From Arthrobacter sp. B6 (GTDB lineage: Bacteria > Actinomycetota > Actinomycetes > Actinomycetales > Micrococcaceae), in contig NZ_KV467168.1 in NCBI RefSeq assembly GCF_001663775.1, forward strand, positions 348,420 to 412,419: DNA of 64,000 nucleotides. The letters are read 5' to 3'. The stretch's first letter is position 1. Each line of letters opens with the position of its first letter. The notes beneath the pieces were generated by a model that did not search any database, was not told the DNA's origin, and saw only the letters and a program-made list of their open reading frames with translations. Positions 18,576-27,426 of the stretch are shown piece after piece. A program made the position numbers and the translations under genes.

Positions 18576-20987
18576 TTACCCGGCGTAGAACCCCCGCGTC
18601 CTGCCATCGACCAGAGCGTCCGACCCGATGACCACCGTGTCTTTCAGCCGCAGGTCCTCTGATGAAGCCCCCACGATCACGTCGATCTCGCCTGCTTCGA
18701 CTCGCCACCGCATATCAGTGTCGAGGAACGCCAGCTGGCTGACGTCGAGCTGGAAGACGACCCGGGCCTGCTGCCGGGGCTCAAGGGTGACCCGACGGAA
18801 CCCGGCGAGTTCCAGAACCGGCCTGGAGACCGAGGCGAACGTGTCGCTCACGTACAACTGGACGACGTCCGTGCCGGGACTCACGCCGTCGTTTGTGACA
18901 GTGACGGTGATGTCGATCGTGTCGCCAGCCTCGACGCGGTGCCTGGAGAGTGTCAGGTCCGTGTACGCGAACCTGGTGTATGACAGGCCGTGACCGAACG
19001 GGTATCGCGGCGTGTGTGGTGCATCGACGTAGTCAGGGAATCCGATGCTCTCGCCTTGGTGCCATGCCGATCCGTGCGGGTGGTTGTAGTAGACCGGAAC
19101 CTGGCCGGCGTTTCGGGCGATGCTGACCGGCAACCTGCCACTGGGTCCGTGCGTGCCTGTAAGCACGTCCACAATGGCCTCGGCGCCGGCCTCTGCCGGG
19201 CTCCACGCCTCAAGGAGAGCCGACAGGTGGGTGTCTGCGGCGTCGCTGGACACTGGCCGCCCATCCAAGTGCACGCCAATCACCGGCTTGCCCAGCCGAG
19301 CGAGTTTGGCGATCAGGTCCTCCTGGCAGGGCGGCAGGTTGATGTTCGTCGCGTCGATCCCCTCGCCCATCGAGGCGATGGATGCGGTGCCATGCTTACC
19401 GCCGAGAGTCAGGAGCACGACGTCAGCGCGCTCGGCGGCCGCGATGGCCTCGTCGTGTCCGGAATCGTCGTCACCGGCGAACGGGTAGCCGTACGCCCAG
19501 TTGACCTCGGTGTCAGGCATTCTAACGCGAAGTTCGTCCAGTAAGCTGCGGATGCCTGGCTGCTGTTGTTCGAGCAGGGCTTCGAAGGCCTTATCGTCGG
19601 ATGCCTCGATGGTGGTGCCTGGGACGGTGTTGGTGATTGTTTCAAGATCGTCGCTGGGGGTCGCAAGGCCGGCCATCGAGGAGTTGACCGCGAGCTTGCC
19701 CTCGGCCATGGAGTAGTGCGTATACCCGCCAAAGAAGAACCGTGCACTCGCCGCGTGGCAGCCGATCACCGCTAGTTTTCGAATACCCGGCTGCAGCGGC
19801 AACGCACCGTCATTGTGCAGCAGGACGATCGACTCCCGCGCCGACTGCAGGGCTACTGTCGAGTCGGCCGCTGACCTGAAAGTGTTGTCGCGCTCGTTTG
19901 GATCGGGTGCGAAAGGATGCTCGAACAGGCCCATCCGGAATTTGGCTGCCAGCACCTGGTGGACAGCCCGGTCGAGCAGTGCCACGTCAGCGCGTCCTGC
20001 GGCGAACCACTCCCGGAGCTCGCTGCCGAAACCTTGTGGCACGTGGAGTTCGACATCCATGCCTGCGCGCAGGGCGGCGAGCCCTGCGTGTGCCGGGGAC
20101 TGCGCGACGCGCTGGACGGTGTGGAGGTTTCCTACCGCTCCGTAGTCCGAGACGACCATTCCATCGAAACCCATCTGCTCTCGCAGCAGAGTCGCCAGCA
20201 GTCGTTTCGATGCCGATACGGGCTCGCCGGCCACCGAGTTATAGGACGGCATCACGCCACGTAGCCCGGCCAAGGTGATTGCGGCCTGGAAAGGCTTGCC
20301 GTAAACCTCCATCAGGGTGCGGTCCGGGACGTTGCAGTGAGCGCCGTGGATTCCGCCTTCAGTATGGTGGGAGCCGACGAAGTGCTTTGCCACGGCTTCG
20401 GTGCGCCGGCCGGCCGCGTCCTCGCCCTGGAGGCCACGGGTGTATTCGACGCCAAGCGCAGCCGCGAGGCTGGGGTCCTCCCCGTAGGTCTCCCCCTGCC
20501 GTCCCATACGGGGATCGCGGGATACATCCAGGACGGGAGCCAGCGTGTGCGTCATACCCAGAGCACGTTCCTGCCTGCCCACAATCTCGCCGATTCTGTG
20601 CTCCAGGTCAATGTCCCAGCTGGCAGCTCGGCCCAGCCCCGAGGGAAAGCTCGTCGCACCCGGAAGATACGCGCCGCACAGTCCCTCCATGTGGAAAATC
20701 GCCGGGATTGCGTGCCCGGACCCCTCCATGGCCGCGGCCTGAACGCGGTGTTGGAAGGCGGTTACTTCGTCCAGGGTGAGCGCGGAGCGCACTTCCAGGC
20801 ACGACACCTCACCGATTCCGCGCGGGAAGCGTTGGAGAAAGTCGTCGGTCTGAGTGATGTCCGTCGGGAAGTAGCAGGAGACCTGGGCCATCTTCTCGTC
20901 CAGGCTCAACTCGGCCAGGAGCAGGTGGGCTCTTTCGCCAGCCGTCAGCTGCTCGTCCATCCACGGATCCGTTTCGTTCGCACTCAT
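18576..20987 (-). CDS. Glycoside hydrolase family 3 (beta-glucosidase/beta-xylosidase type)
   Basis: The 803-residue enzyme has a GH3 N-terminal barrel with KHFVGSHHTEGG and the nucleophile Asp281 in MVVSDYGAVGNLHT, a GH3 C-terminal domain (ESIVLLHNDGALPLQPG) and a fibronectin-III-like tail (DVVQLYVSDTFASVSRPVLELAGF). I chose the ATG at 20987 with GGAGGA upstream; the frame stays open to 21101. No signal peptide is seen, so it likely acts on imported oligosaccharides. Its promoter carries the same operator as the rhamnosidase operon, so it probably belongs to that regulon. Confidence 0.93.
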   Translation of the reverse strand: MSANETDPWMDEQLTAGERAHLLLAELSLDEKMAQVSCYFPTDITQTDDFLQRFPRGIGEVSCLEVRSALTLDEVTAFQHRVQAAAMEGSGHAIPAIFHMEGLCGAYLPGATSFPSGLGRAASWDIDLEHRIGEIVGRQERALGMTHTLAPVLDVSRDPRMGRQGETYGEDPSLAAALGVEYTRGLQGEDAAGRRTEAVAKHFVGSHHTEGGIHGAHCNVPDRTLMEVYGKPFQAAITLAGLRGVMPSYNSVAGEPVSASKRLLATLLREQMGFDGMVVSDYGAVGNLHTVQRVAQSPAHAGLAALRAGMDVELHVPQGFGSELREWFAAGRADVALLDRAVHQVLAAKFRMGLFEHPFAPDPNERDNTFRSAADSTVALQSARESIVLLHNDGALPLQPGIRKLAVIGCHAASARFFFGGYTHYSMAEGKLAVNSSMAGLATPSDDLETITNTVPGTTIEASDDKAFEALLEQQQPGIRSLLDELRVRMPDTEVNWAYGYPFAGDDDSGHDEAIAAAERADVVLLTLGGKHGTASIASMGEGIDATNINLPPCQEDLIAKLARLGKPVIGVHLDGRPVSSDAADTHLSALLEAWSPAEAGAEAIVDVLTGTHGPSGRLPVSIARNAGQVPVYYNHPHGSAWHQGESIGFPDYVDAPHTPRYPFGHGLSYTRFAYTDLTLSRHRVEAGDTIDITVTVTNDGVSPGTDVVQLYVSDTFASVSRPVLELAGFRRVTLEPRQQARVVFQLDVSQLAFLDTDMRWRVEAGEIDVIVGASSEDLRLKDTVVIGSDALVDGRTRGFYAG

Positions 20988-21113
20988 GTGCAGTCCTCCT
21001 TCACTGGTCCTTCCGGTGGAGGAGGCTTCGCTCTTTCCGAACCGGCTGACGGCGGATCTGGCCGCCGTGCCGGACGACTGGGCGCCGGACTTCGAGATCA
21101 ACGAGGCACTACT

Positions 21114-21162
21114 GCGTGCAACGTTGTACGCTACACTAGCCGCCGAAGCCGGAAACCCGCAA
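21114..21162 (-). promoter_or_regulatory. GH3 promoter with near-perfect LacI operator
   Basis: Minus-strand TTGCGG (21157-21162), an 18-bp spacer and TAGTGT (21133-21138) precede the site GCGTGCAACGTTGTACGC (21114-21131), an 18-bp palindrome with one mismatched pair. It is the most symmetrical copy of the operator in the window. It also lies upstream of the truncated GH43 reading frame on the plus strand. Confidence 0.65.
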
Positions 21163-21226
21163 GCAGATGGTCACGACGAGGTGACGCCCTGACGCCGGCG
21201 GCTCCAGATATTGTTCGAAGGTAGAG

Positions 21227-21511
21227 ATGCCAGGACAAACCCACAAACCAGCCGACGCAGCGCGAACGCCCGGCACGCCCGGCATAGGTCCGGACAGTGT
21301 TCAGATCCGTGAACCATTCGTCCTTAGCGACGCCGCCGGCCCGACGTACTGGCTGTACGGCAGAACGGACAACAACATCTGGTCTGGGCCCGGAACCGGC
21401 TTCGATGCTTACCGGACCGCCAACCTATTGGCGGGCTGTTGGCAACCCGATCCACCTTTCACCGCCTCCGATCCGCAGTGCTCCAAGCCGATGCGGACGA
21501 GCGTGCCGTGA
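21227..21511 (+). pseudogene. 5' remnant of a GH43 gene
   Basis: An ATG at 21227, preceded by GAAGG, opens a 94-codon frame. Residues 24-68 (VQIREPFVLSDAAG, YWLYGRTDNNIWSGPGTGFDAYRT) match the first propeller blade of GH43 beta-xylosidases. Homology then stops, and the remaining blades and two catalytic acids are missing. A second frame (about 21475-21660; LLHEGETTLTLQARAHR, FGTERNPELPALMIGSVEGTW) is protein-like, but I do not recognise it; it may come from another deleted gene. The gene was probably under the operator at 21.11 kb before it decayed. Confidence 0.6.
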
Positions 21512-21665
21512 TCAAACTCCTGCATGAGGGAGAGACGACGCTCACGCTGCAGGCACGGGCTCATCGTCCAGCCGTCCCTGAGCACTTCTGTTTCGGGACG
21601 GAAAGAAATCCAGAGTTGCCCGCCCTGATGATCGGATCGGTTGAGGGCACTTGGCTCCCTGATAA

Positions 21666-22697
21666 TCAGGCCGGACGAGTAGTCGTCCCGCGTACCACCA
21701 GCCGCGGTTCGAACACTTCATGGCGGGCCTCGGACCTACCTTCGATGCGCTCGATCAGCAGGTGGCCGACCCGCTTGCCCATCTCCACACCGGATTGGTC
21801 AACTGTCGTGAGCCAGATCGGCCCGAGAGACGACGTGCTCGAATTGTCGTAGCCCACCAGGGAGTAGGCCTCGGGCACTGATTTGCCGCCAGCCCACAAC
21901 TCATTCATCATTCCCAACGCGACGATGTCCGCGCCGGCGTGCACCGCTGTCGGAGGCGTGTCCAGTGCATCGATTTGCCGGGCAGCGTCTCCTCCGCCGT
22001 CGAGGCTCCAACGCGAGTCGACGACAATTGCGTCGCTGGCGAGGCCATGCTGGCTCATAGCGCGTTCGAAGCCGTGCAGGCGGTGGGACTCCGGCCTGGC
22101 TTCGTCGCCTCGACCATCCGCGTGCATGACGAACGCGATGCGCCGGTGGCCCAACCCTACGAGGTGGTCGACGACGAGCTGCGCGCCCCGCTCGTCGTCG
22201 GCCGCAACCGTGTCGAAAGCCGGGCTCTGGCTGTGATGGCCTACGACCACGAGCGGGATGCTCATGGCAATCTGTTCGAGTTCGGCGATGGACATCGGCG
22301 GGGCCACCAGCACGAGCCCGTCCATGTGATGGTCGATCATCGCCTCGACAACCGACTTTTGCGGGGGCACCTCAAAACCGCCAGGCGAGACGAACAGCTC
22401 ATACGACTTGGGGCGGATTAGGCTGGACAACCCGTCGGTGATGAGGCTGAAAAACGGGTTCTCAAGGTCCGAGACGACTACGCCGATCGTGAATGTGCGC
22501 CCCCGCATACCGCGCGCGGGGCCGTGGGGGCGGTAGTCGAGCTCCTCCATGGAGGCCTGAACGCGGGCCCGCATCGACTCGCTGGCGCCGTAGGCGTTAC
22601 GGAGGACTCTGGAGGCGGCCGCTGTAGACACTCCCGCGTGCTTTGCCACGTCCACAATCGTGACTCGGCGCCGACGCTGGTCGTTGGCCTCGCTCAT
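21666..22697 (-). CDS. LacI-family transcriptional regulator (second of three)
   Basis: The 343-residue protein has the LacI helix-turn-helix at about 13-35 (TIVDVAKHAGVSTAAASRVLRN), hinge ARGMRGRTFTIGVVVSDLENPFF and a sugar-sensing domain ending in WLTTVDQSG and LVVRGTT. It lies downstream of the secreted hydrolase gene, same strand, separated by a terminator. The operator pair upstream of that hydrolase (GAGAACGTTCTC) is a plausible target, which is an inference from proximity. Confidence 0.92.
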   Translation of the reverse strand: MSEANDQRRRRVTIVDVAKHAGVSTAAASRVLRNAYGASESMRARVQASMEELDYRPHGPARGMRGRTFTIGVVVSDLENPFFSLITDGLSSLIRPKSYELFVSPGGFEVPPQKSVVEAMIDHHMDGLVLVAPPMSIAELEQIAMSIPLVVVGHHSQSPAFDTVAADDERGAQLVVDHLVGLGHRRIAFVMHADGRGDEARPESHRLHGFERAMSQHGLASDAIVVDSRWSLDGGGDAARQIDALDTPPTAVHAGADIVALGMMNELWAGGKSVPEAYSLVGYDNSSTSSLGPIWLTTVDQSGVEMGKRVGHLLIERIEGRSEARHEVFEPRLVVRGTTTRPA

Positions 22698-22766
22698 CGA
22701 CTTCCCCTAACTTCGATTCCAAGGTTACTTGGTGACGAAGCGGTATCCGACAAGGCCTGACAACGA

Positions 22767-22792
22767 GAGCCCCCGCACTGATGCGGGGGCTC
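22767..22792. terminator. Terminator hairpin after the secreted hydrolase gene
   Basis: An 11-bp perfect stem (GAGCCCCCGCA) closes on a 4-base loop. In the minus direction it is followed by a moderately T-rich stretch (TCGTTGTC). It separates the secreted hydrolase gene from the downstream lacI-like gene. Confidence 0.7.
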
Positions 22793-22822
22793 CCCTGTTC
22801 TACTGGTCCAGATGCCTGGACG

Positions 22823-24676
22823 TCAGTCGGCGGCCGTGACGACGACCTGAACTCTGTCGAGGTTTTGGGCCAGAGCGAACCGGGCCGTCGGGTCGCCGTC
22901 GCGCTCGGAAGACACGCGTACCGCGACCAGGTATGTGCCGGGCTGGTCGAAGGTGGCGGTGGCCTGGAACGTGATCGCGTTGCCGATCCGGCTGAGCGGG
23001 GCTTCCGTGTAGACGCCGTCGCCGTCGAGGTCCCACTCCGTCTTCACGATCTTTCCGGCACCGGTGGGCACCTGCGCCTTGGCCTCTAGCGTGACCTGCT
23101 TGCCAGCGTGTACCGTGGCGGTCTCCTTGCCGTGGGTTGTTAGGTCGACGGTGGGCTGGATCCCCCGTCGGGCGGCGGCATTGCCCGGCACGACGATCTG
23201 AGCATCTTGGACGTTGTAGTTGGTGGACGCGGGCGGCTTCACGCCTTCTTCGGCCCAAGCGGCAACGTCCCGGAGCGCCTGCTCAGCCATGCCGTACCAG
23301 TTGACGAGGTGTTTGGCCCGCTCCCCCGAGACGGGCGCGTCCTGATGGTCCGCGTGGTCGTTGAAGTAGACCCGGTAGGTGTCGGCCGCGGCGTCACCCA
23401 GGCTCGCTTCGACACGCTGGCGGTACCAGTCAGTGTGCCACGGCAGGGCATCGGCGTCGTAAAGGTTTGACACCGCGATGACCTTCCCGTTCACGGAGCC
23501 GTCGAAGGCGGCGTTGCCGGAGACGGCGCCAGAGAAGCCGGGTGCAGTCACGGGCCGCTGCGGATAGAGCGGTGTGCCGTCAGGATTGCGGAACTGATCG
23601 AGCCCGATCCAGCCCTCGCTGGCGGCAGGGATCTGGTAGCGATAATAAAAGCGGTTGGCGATATTCCAGCGGTTGGCGACGGTATCGCCGGCCTTGGTTA
23701 GTTCTGCGCGGACACGTTCGCCCAGCGGCGAGGTCTCCGTGCCAAGGTAACCTTCCGCGTTCCAGAAGTCGTCGACATAGGTCGGGTCATACCAAAGCGG
23801 ATCGCTGGAGTCGAGGCCGTTCGGATACTGCTCAGAGCGGCCAAGCAGGTAGTCAGGGAACTCCCAGCCCTTCCATGGGATGCCTAGAGCGTGGACCTCC
23901 TTCAGCATGGCCTGCTCGGCCTCGTCGAGGGTTGCATACGGGTCTCCGCTGCCGCCCGGCAGGAGGGCAGACCGGATCTGCGCGGCCTTGCCGCCAAGGA
24001 TGAGCTCGGCGGCGGACCGGCCGAGGAAGTTGTAGCTCGTCGGCTGAGGCACTGCCTGAACCATCGGCACGAACCCGTTCCACACGCCGGAGGTGTTCTC
24101 TGCGGCGCCAACCGTCTGAAACGAGCCGCCGCTTGGTCCATAAAGGTAACCGGCAATCGGCCGGTCACTGCCGTAATACTTCGCGGCGACCGTCTCCGCA
24201 AATTTCGCTGCCGCGGCCGCGTGCCGGTAACCCAGGGACAGGGACTTGTTTCCGGCCTGCACGGCGTACCCGCCGCTGGAAAGCGCGAACCCGATGGCGC
24301 GGTCATCCGCCTGTGAGGTGTCCTGCCCGGCGGTGAACACGACGGGGTAGGTGTACTGGAAGAACCGCCCCTCCCAACGGGCTTTGTCCTCCTGGGCGTG
24401 CAGATAGATGGTGAATTGGATGTTTGTGCCCTCGAAATGACCCCGAATGCGGTGGTGTGGCGTGGGCGCGGACTCGTCGGTCTCGCTGTCTATGACGGGC
24501 GTGGCGTACGTCTGGTCGAGGCAGTCGGCGGTGACCTGCATGGCGCCACCGATGGTAGTGCATTCGGCTGGCGCGGCAAGTGCCGGTCCGGCCGTGACGA
24601 GCCCGGACCCCAGCAGTAGCGTTGCTGCGAGGGCACCGACTCCTCCGCGGCGAGCGAGTGTGGAATGGATGGTCAT
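22823..24676 (-). CDS. Secreted tannase-like alpha/beta hydrolase with C-terminal PKD-like domain
   Basis: The 617-residue protein has a Sec signal peptide (hydrophobic core ALAATLLLGSGLVTAGPALA, cleavage near residue 35). The hydrolase domain has nucleophile Ser182 in LYGPSGGSFQT and a late Asp/His region (YRVYFNDHADHQDAP) that may complete the triad. Residues about 520-615 (PTVDLTTHGKETATVHAG, WDLDGDGVYTE, FDQPGTYLVAVRV) look like a PKD/Ig domain. Tannase- and feruloyl-esterase-like enzymes release phenolic or acyl groups outside the cell. The actual ester is unknown. Confidence 0.82.
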   Translation of the reverse strand: MTIHSTLARRGGVGALAATLLLGSGLVTAGPALAAPAECTTIGGAMQVTADCLDQTYATPVIDSETDESAPTPHHRIRGHFEGTNIQFTIYLHAQEDKARWEGRFFQYTYPVVFTAGQDTSQADDRAIGFALSSGGYAVQAGNKSLSLGYRHAAAAAKFAETVAAKYYGSDRPIAGYLYGPSGGSFQTVGAAENTSGVWNGFVPMVQAVPQPTSYNFLGRSAAELILGGKAAQIRSALLPGGSGDPYATLDEAEQAMLKEVHALGIPWKGWEFPDYLLGRSEQYPNGLDSSDPLWYDPTYVDDFWNAEGYLGTETSPLGERVRAELTKAGDTVANRWNIANRFYYRYQIPAASEGWIGLDQFRNPDGTPLYPQRPVTAPGFSGAVSGNAAFDGSVNGKVIAVSNLYDADALPWHTDWYRQRVEASLGDAAADTYRVYFNDHADHQDAPVSGERAKHLVNWYGMAEQALRDVAAWAEEGVKPPASTNYNVQDAQIVVPGNAAARRGIQPTVDLTTHGKETATVHAGKQVTLEAKAQVPTGAGKIVKTEWDLDGDGVYTEAPLSRIGNAITFQATATFDQPGTYLVAVRVSSERDGDPTARFALAQNLDRVQVVVTAAD

Positions 24677-24741
24677 GGTCCTCCTTCATTGGGGATCTCC
24701 AGCGCGACTTACAGGACTTGGGCTGTCAACCGTCTGCTTTG

Positions 24742-24799
24742 GAGAACGTTCTCAATGGAACGTTTCAAGGAGATTACAGGGACGCACTCACCCGGTCAA
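24742..24799 (-). promoter_or_regulatory. Hydrolase promoter with two LacI-type operators
   Basis: On the minus strand TTGACC (24794-24799), a 17-bp spacer and TAATCT (24771-24776) are followed by two dyads: TGGAACGTTTCA (24756-24767, 10 of 12 symmetric) and GAGAACGTTCTC (24742-24753, perfect). Their centres are 14 bp apart. The AACGTT core is shared with the 17-kb operators but the flanks differ, which suggests a different LacI protein. Confidence 0.6.
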
Positions 24800-24924
24800 C
24801 CCCTAAAACCGCCTGCAGCATTCCAGGTATGCGAATGTAAAGGCGCTGGCCGGAGACTTGTTAGCTCTGGGCATCTTTGCCCTTTTGACCTAACATCTAG
24901 GCGCACGTTTCCGGCAGGAATGTG

Positions 24925-25420
24925 CTCTGTCCCGGCGCCCGTCATCGGACCCGTGTTGATGTTGCAGGCACTGCCACCGTTCTGAATCCAGCGTTGCCCA
25001 TGGACGACTCGGGCGTATTCTGGGAGCGCGCCGCATTCCGGAGCGGTTGCAGTAGGAGTCATGACACAGATAGCTCCCCCCGCGGAGCACGTGCAAAACC
25101 CTTGACTCCGGACCGGTCGGGTTCTCCTTCTGCGCATCCCGGTAGTAGGTCGGAGATCGAACCAGTCCGAACACCATTCCCACACGTTGCCGACGGCCTG
25201 CCAGAATCCGTATCCACGTAACCGATCGGATCGATCTCCGGCCTGAGGTAGCTTCCGAAAACCCTGAGTGTGTTGATGAACAGGCGCTTGTCCGGGGCGG
25301 CGTTGTAGGTGTGGGCACGTTCCAGCAACGCGGAAACGAGCCGTTTCCGGGCACTGTGGAACGGATAGCCATACTGGGGCGCGGAGACCAAACCCTTTGC
25401 CCATGAGAGGCGACAACCGC
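24925..25420 (-). pseudogene. Broken formylglycine-generating (sulfatase-modifying) enzyme gene
   Basis: Conserved FGE segments occur in order but in different frames of the minus strand: ERAHTYNAAPDKRLFINTL (about 25.3 kb), GNVWEWCSDWF (25.19 kb) and VLRGGSYLCHDSYCNR (25.08 kb). The last keeps the two active-site cysteines spaced C-x4-C. At least two frameshifts separate them and the N-terminal half is missing, so no functional product is expected. FGE converts a sulfatase Cys to formylglycine; no sulfatase gene is in the window. Confidence 0.7.
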
Positions 25421-25570
25421 CATTTGTGGGTCGATTTCCCGCAGATAGAGTCTTAACGGCGTCTACGCCGACTGCGCCGTGGCCTTCGAGTTGCTAATCC
25501 TCAACGAATGCAGGCCGCGTATTCCGCAGGCCTTGGAAACCCCGCCGATCCGGGTGCATGCATTGAACTG

Positions 25571-26060
25571 CTAGGCCTTTCCTCGCTTTCTGGCCTGTTC
25601 CACCAAGTCTGCCGCCCGGGGCCGCGTTGCGTGGTGGAACACCATGCCGTCGGGCAGCCCTTCTACGTTCGCAGAGGAACCGGAGATATGGATGCTGATC
25701 GGCTGTTTGCTATGGGGGCGTTGGTGATGTGCAGTTCCCCGAAGGATTCCGGAAGCACCAGATCCATCCATAGGCCGCCGCGCGCAACATCCGGACAATA
25801 TCCCATTAAACTCGTCACCAGCTGGATGGGGGTGGTGGCTGCCCAAGCCTGCGGAGAGCACGCAGTGGGATAGGGCACGGGTTCGTCGTAGTGCTCGCGG
25901 CTGAAGCCGCAGAACAATTGGGGGGCCGGCCGTCCGAATATTCGGCCGCCTCAAACAGGGCTGTGGCGATCCGCTGCGCCTGTCCTACGAGGCCGTAGCG
26001 CAGGAGTCCGGTTGCGATGATTGCATTGTCGTGCGGCCACACTGTACTGGATCCGGACCG
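25571..26060 (-). pseudogene. 3' fragment of an amylo-alpha-1,6-glucosidase-like gene
   Basis: Three frames of the minus strand line up with the C-terminus of the intact gene at 59056-61212: VWPHDNAIIATGLLRYG, then YPTACSPQAWAATTPIQLV and GGLWMDLVLPESFGELHI, then SIHISGSSANVEGLPDG. A frame change lies in a C run near 25.92 kb and another near 25.70 kb. The upstream four fifths of the gene is absent. Bases 26061-26574 show protein-like pieces but nothing I recognise. Confidence 0.75.
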
Positions 26061-26574
26061 CGGCTCTCGCGACAAGAACGGCTGAGACACGCAAAGGCCC
26101 TTGGGATCGCTCTCCCCCGCCATCGCTGTCCGAAACAACAACACGCGATCCCTCCCCCACTCAAGCTCACCCAGCAGGCTCGCCAAGTATAGTTAGCCTC
26201 CGCGACGATCTCCGGGAAAGAACGCAGGGCCATCCCGGCCCGGTATGGCAGTTCGTCTCGTGGGCCGACGACGACTAGATGTGGACTGCCCAGCCGAAGC
26301 CGTCGAGCCGGTCTCCTTGCTTCCCCTGTCAACGGGCAAATCTCCAGGGTCGACCGCGAACTCACCATGTCAGTTCTGGCGGGGGCGTGCCAGGCTAAAA
26401 TACACCTCAAACTGACGGCCAGAGCACTTGCAGCCGCTTCAAAGAAAACCATTTTGTAGTACGAGGGGTAGAGGCATTGGCCGCTTCAGCCGAGACGGAG
26501 GGGCATTGCGGAAAATGCATGTCCGGCTAGAAACGCGTCCCAGGAACACCCCTCGTAGGCCGATTTCCCCGGTG

Positions 26575-27426
26575 CTACTGAAATGTTTCCAGGATGATGT
26601 CCGCGACCTTTTCAACGATTCCGCGCGTCACGGGCTGGCGAACCAGCCACGTCTCAAGCGCAATGGCGGGGTCCACGAGCTGCTTCCAGTGCCAATCGGG
26701 TAGGAGCCTGTGGGCGCTTGCTTCGGTCAGCATCACCGCGACCGACGACGTGGAGTCCGCGCAGGCGCGGGCGTGTTCGTTGAAGGTCGCAATCCGCCAG
26801 GCTGGAGCCACACCCAGCTCATGGGAGGTTGCCAACAGCCGGTCATGCCCGAGGGGGAACTGCTCCCTGGAATGAATCAGCACCCGTTGATCATGAACAT
26901 CGGCCAGCCGGCAGTCCGCCTCGGCGCCGATCGCCGGCAGTCCGGGTCGGCAGGCAAGCCCGAAGAACTCCTTCCTTACGCGCCCGCCGACCAAGTCCTG
27001 TGAAGGCTCCTGATGCACCAGGCCAATATCCAGACGACCTTCCCGGACCATTCTCAGCTGGCTGGTGGTGTCGCCGTCTGTCAACTCCAGCTCAGCCAGG
27101 GGTGCTTGTGCAGCTACTGCCACGAGAAGCCGGTCCACCCACTCGAAAGGCAGACCCGGGGCCAACCCAAGAGCGACAGGCTGCCGTGCCGGCCCGGCTT
27201 GACGCGCTACGTCCCGAGCGGACCCGGCCATGGCCAGCATGGTCAGGGCGTGCTTATGGAGGGCGACGCCGGCCGGAGTTGGGAAGGTGCCCTTGGGCAG
27301 ACGCTCAAACAGGGGTGTACCGCACTCGTGCTCCAAAAGGCGGATCTGACGCGTCAAGGCAGGCTGGGAGATGAGCAGCTGTTCAGCCGCCCTCGAAGTG
27401 ACTGAACGGGTAACAACGATACGCAC
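26575..27426 (-). CDS. LysR-family transcriptional regulator, N-terminus unusual
   Basis: The winged-helix motif SRAAEQLLISQPALTRQIRLLEHECGTPLFERL and a co-inducer-binding domain (LALGLAPGLP to VADIILETF) are clear. LysR proteins normally have about 18 residues before the S/TxAA motif. Here the only nearby in-frame start (GTG at 27426) gives about 10, and the frame upstream shows no homology. The gene overlaps the divergent MFS gene head to head, which leaves no separate promoter. It may be N-terminally truncated by a deletion, or use an atypical start. Confidence 0.65.
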   Translation of the reverse strand: MRIVVTRSVTSRAAEQLLISQPALTRQIRLLEHECGTPLFERLPKGTFPTPAGVALHKHALTMLAMAGSARDVARQAGPARQPVALGLAPGLPFEWVDRLLVAVAAQAPLAELELTDGDTTSQLRMVREGRLDIGLVHQEPSQDLVGGRVRKEFFGLACRPGLPAIGAEADCRLADVHDQRVLIHSREQFPLGHDRLLATSHELGVAPAWRIATFNEHARACADSTSSVAVMLTEASAHRLLPDWHWKQLVDPAIALETWLVRQPVTRGIVEKVADIILETFQ

